Of a stretch of DNA of 5,214 nt, positions 4,885 to 5,214 are shown one piece after another; the stretch's first letter is position 1; each line of letters opens with the position of its first letter. The position numbers and the translations under genes were made by a program. Location of the stretch: contig JAMDCN010000068.1 of the NCBI GenBank assembly GCA_023489025.1, positions 1 to 5,214 on the forward strand, given 5' to 3'. Source of the stretch: Deltaproteobacteria bacterium. Lineage in GTDB: Bacteria > Desulfobacterota_E > Deferrimicrobia > Deferrimicrobiales > Deferrimicrobiaceae. The notes beneath the pieces were generated by a model that saw nothing but the letters and a program-made list of their open reading frames with translations, ran no database searches and was not told where the DNA came from.

Positions 4885-5214
4885 GTGCCATCGACTGCGC
4901 CGGACTTGCCTGCAAGTCGCAACGGCGGGGATCTTCGGAAAACGGTATTCGGCGCGATTGCCGTAGCGGCGATCTATTTCCTATTCGCGAATATCGGCCT
5001 GTACTTCATGGTGCAGCCGGACGGCTTCTCCGGATTCTGGCCCGCCGCGGGGATATTGCCCGCGGCACTCCTGATCCTCCGGAAGAACGACCGAATCCCG
5101 ACGATCGTCGCCGTGTTCGCCGTCCTTTCGGCCGCGAACGGGATGGCGGGGATCCCCCCCCGTATCGGGATCGACCGTTATCAATATCTTCTCTTATGTG
5201 GGAAATGGCAAGCT
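4885..5214 (+). CDS. MASE1-domain membrane sensor, N-terminal fragment (runs off window)
   Basis: An open frame of 110 codons reaches the right edge without a stop. Residues 1-18 are hydrophilic. A membrane helix follows at about 20-44 (VFGAIAVAAIYFLFANIGLY and on), then QPDGFSGFWPAAGILPAALLIL (45-66) and a further hydrophobic helix, PTIVAVFAVLSAANGMAG (72-89). 'ANxGLYxM…GxSxFWPAAGhxxAhLhL' is the signature of MASE1, an integral-membrane sensory domain that usually sits before a histidine kinase, diguanylate cyclase or phosphodiesterase module. The output domain is not present. GTG at 4885 is preceded by GGGAGGG with 7-nt spacing. From about residue 95 (IDRYQYLLLCGKWQA) the frame reads through the right inverted-repeat arm and loses MASE1 character, so those residues may not be native. 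A C8 run at 5154-5161 lies just before this change. Confidence 0.7.
   Translation, partial: MPSTAPDLPASRNGGDLRKTVFGAIAVAAIYFLFANIGLYFMVQPDGFSGFWPAAGILPAALLILRKNDRIPTIVAVFAVLSAANGMAGIPPRIGIDRYQYLLLCGKWQA
5168..5213. repeat. Right arm of a perfect 46-bp inverted repeat, ending at the window edge
   Basis: This arm is identical to the reverse complement of 4819-4864. Matching stops at both ends: 5167 does not match 4865, and 5214 does not match 4818. The arm falls within the reading frame of the MASE1 gene and ends one base before the window ends, which is how a fold-back or graph-overlap artefact at a contig end would look. A genuine inverted repeat (303-bp interior) cannot be excluded from sequence alone. 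Confidence 0.9.

Noticed and set aside
4878..5214. Alternative plus-strand start ATG at 4878 in another frame
   Set aside because: The frame is open, but it gives an Arg-rich sequence without membrane helices; the GTG frame at 4885 gives a recognisable MASE1 domain.
1..5214. CRISPR array, tRNA/rRNA, transposase or defence system
   Set aside because: I saw no spaced direct repeats, no cloverleaf-like or rRNA segments, and no transposase, nuclease or toxin-antitoxin signature on either strand.

Overview
This is a GC-rich bacterial window with seven protein-coding genes, two of them cut by the window edges. I saw no RNA gene, CRISPR array or transposase. The mix (a small exported Cache protein, a periplasmic dodecaheme c-type cytochrome, a short PlsB-like acyltransferase, a MASE1 sensor) suggests an anaerobic or metal-respiring member of the former Deltaproteobacteria (Desulfuromonadota/Desulfobacterota-like). 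This is inferred from gene content only.

Layout. Positions 1-255 (minus) hold the N-terminal part of an exported single-Cache-domain protein, with palindromes in its upstream region. Positions 423-1055 (minus) encode a cytoplasmic lipase-like alpha/beta hydrolase. It diverges from a membrane-anchored glycerolipid acyltransferase (1108-2535, plus), and the 52-bp gap between them carries a symmetric GGGAT-TAT-ATCCC element overlapping a TATAAT box. The acyltransferase converges on a 12-heme cytochrome c (2563-3420, minus), which has a near-consensus sigma-70 promoter of its own at 3507-3535. Upstream on the same strand is a two-gene unit: an exported WG-repeat protein (3862-4701) followed by a small TPR protein (3551-3820), separated by 41 bp containing a hairpin. 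Diverging from the WG gene, a GTG-started MASE1 membrane sensor (4885 onward, plus) runs off the right edge.

How the genes may relate. The hydrolase/acyltransferase pair could act on the same lipid pool (acyl release and acyl transfer), but only divergent adjacency supports this. The cytochrome is probably a periplasmic electron conduit or store. The WG-repeat and TPR proteins are likely protein-interaction modules with no predictable partner. The Cache and MASE1 proteins point to environmental sensing.

Most unusual features: (1) a perfect 46-bp inverted repeat (4819-4864 / 5168-5213) whose right arm ends one base before the window end, most likely a contig-end fold-back, though a real inverted repeat is possible; (2) a threefold tetraheme modular plan in the cytochrome. 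I do not see convincing evidence of a new multi-gene system.
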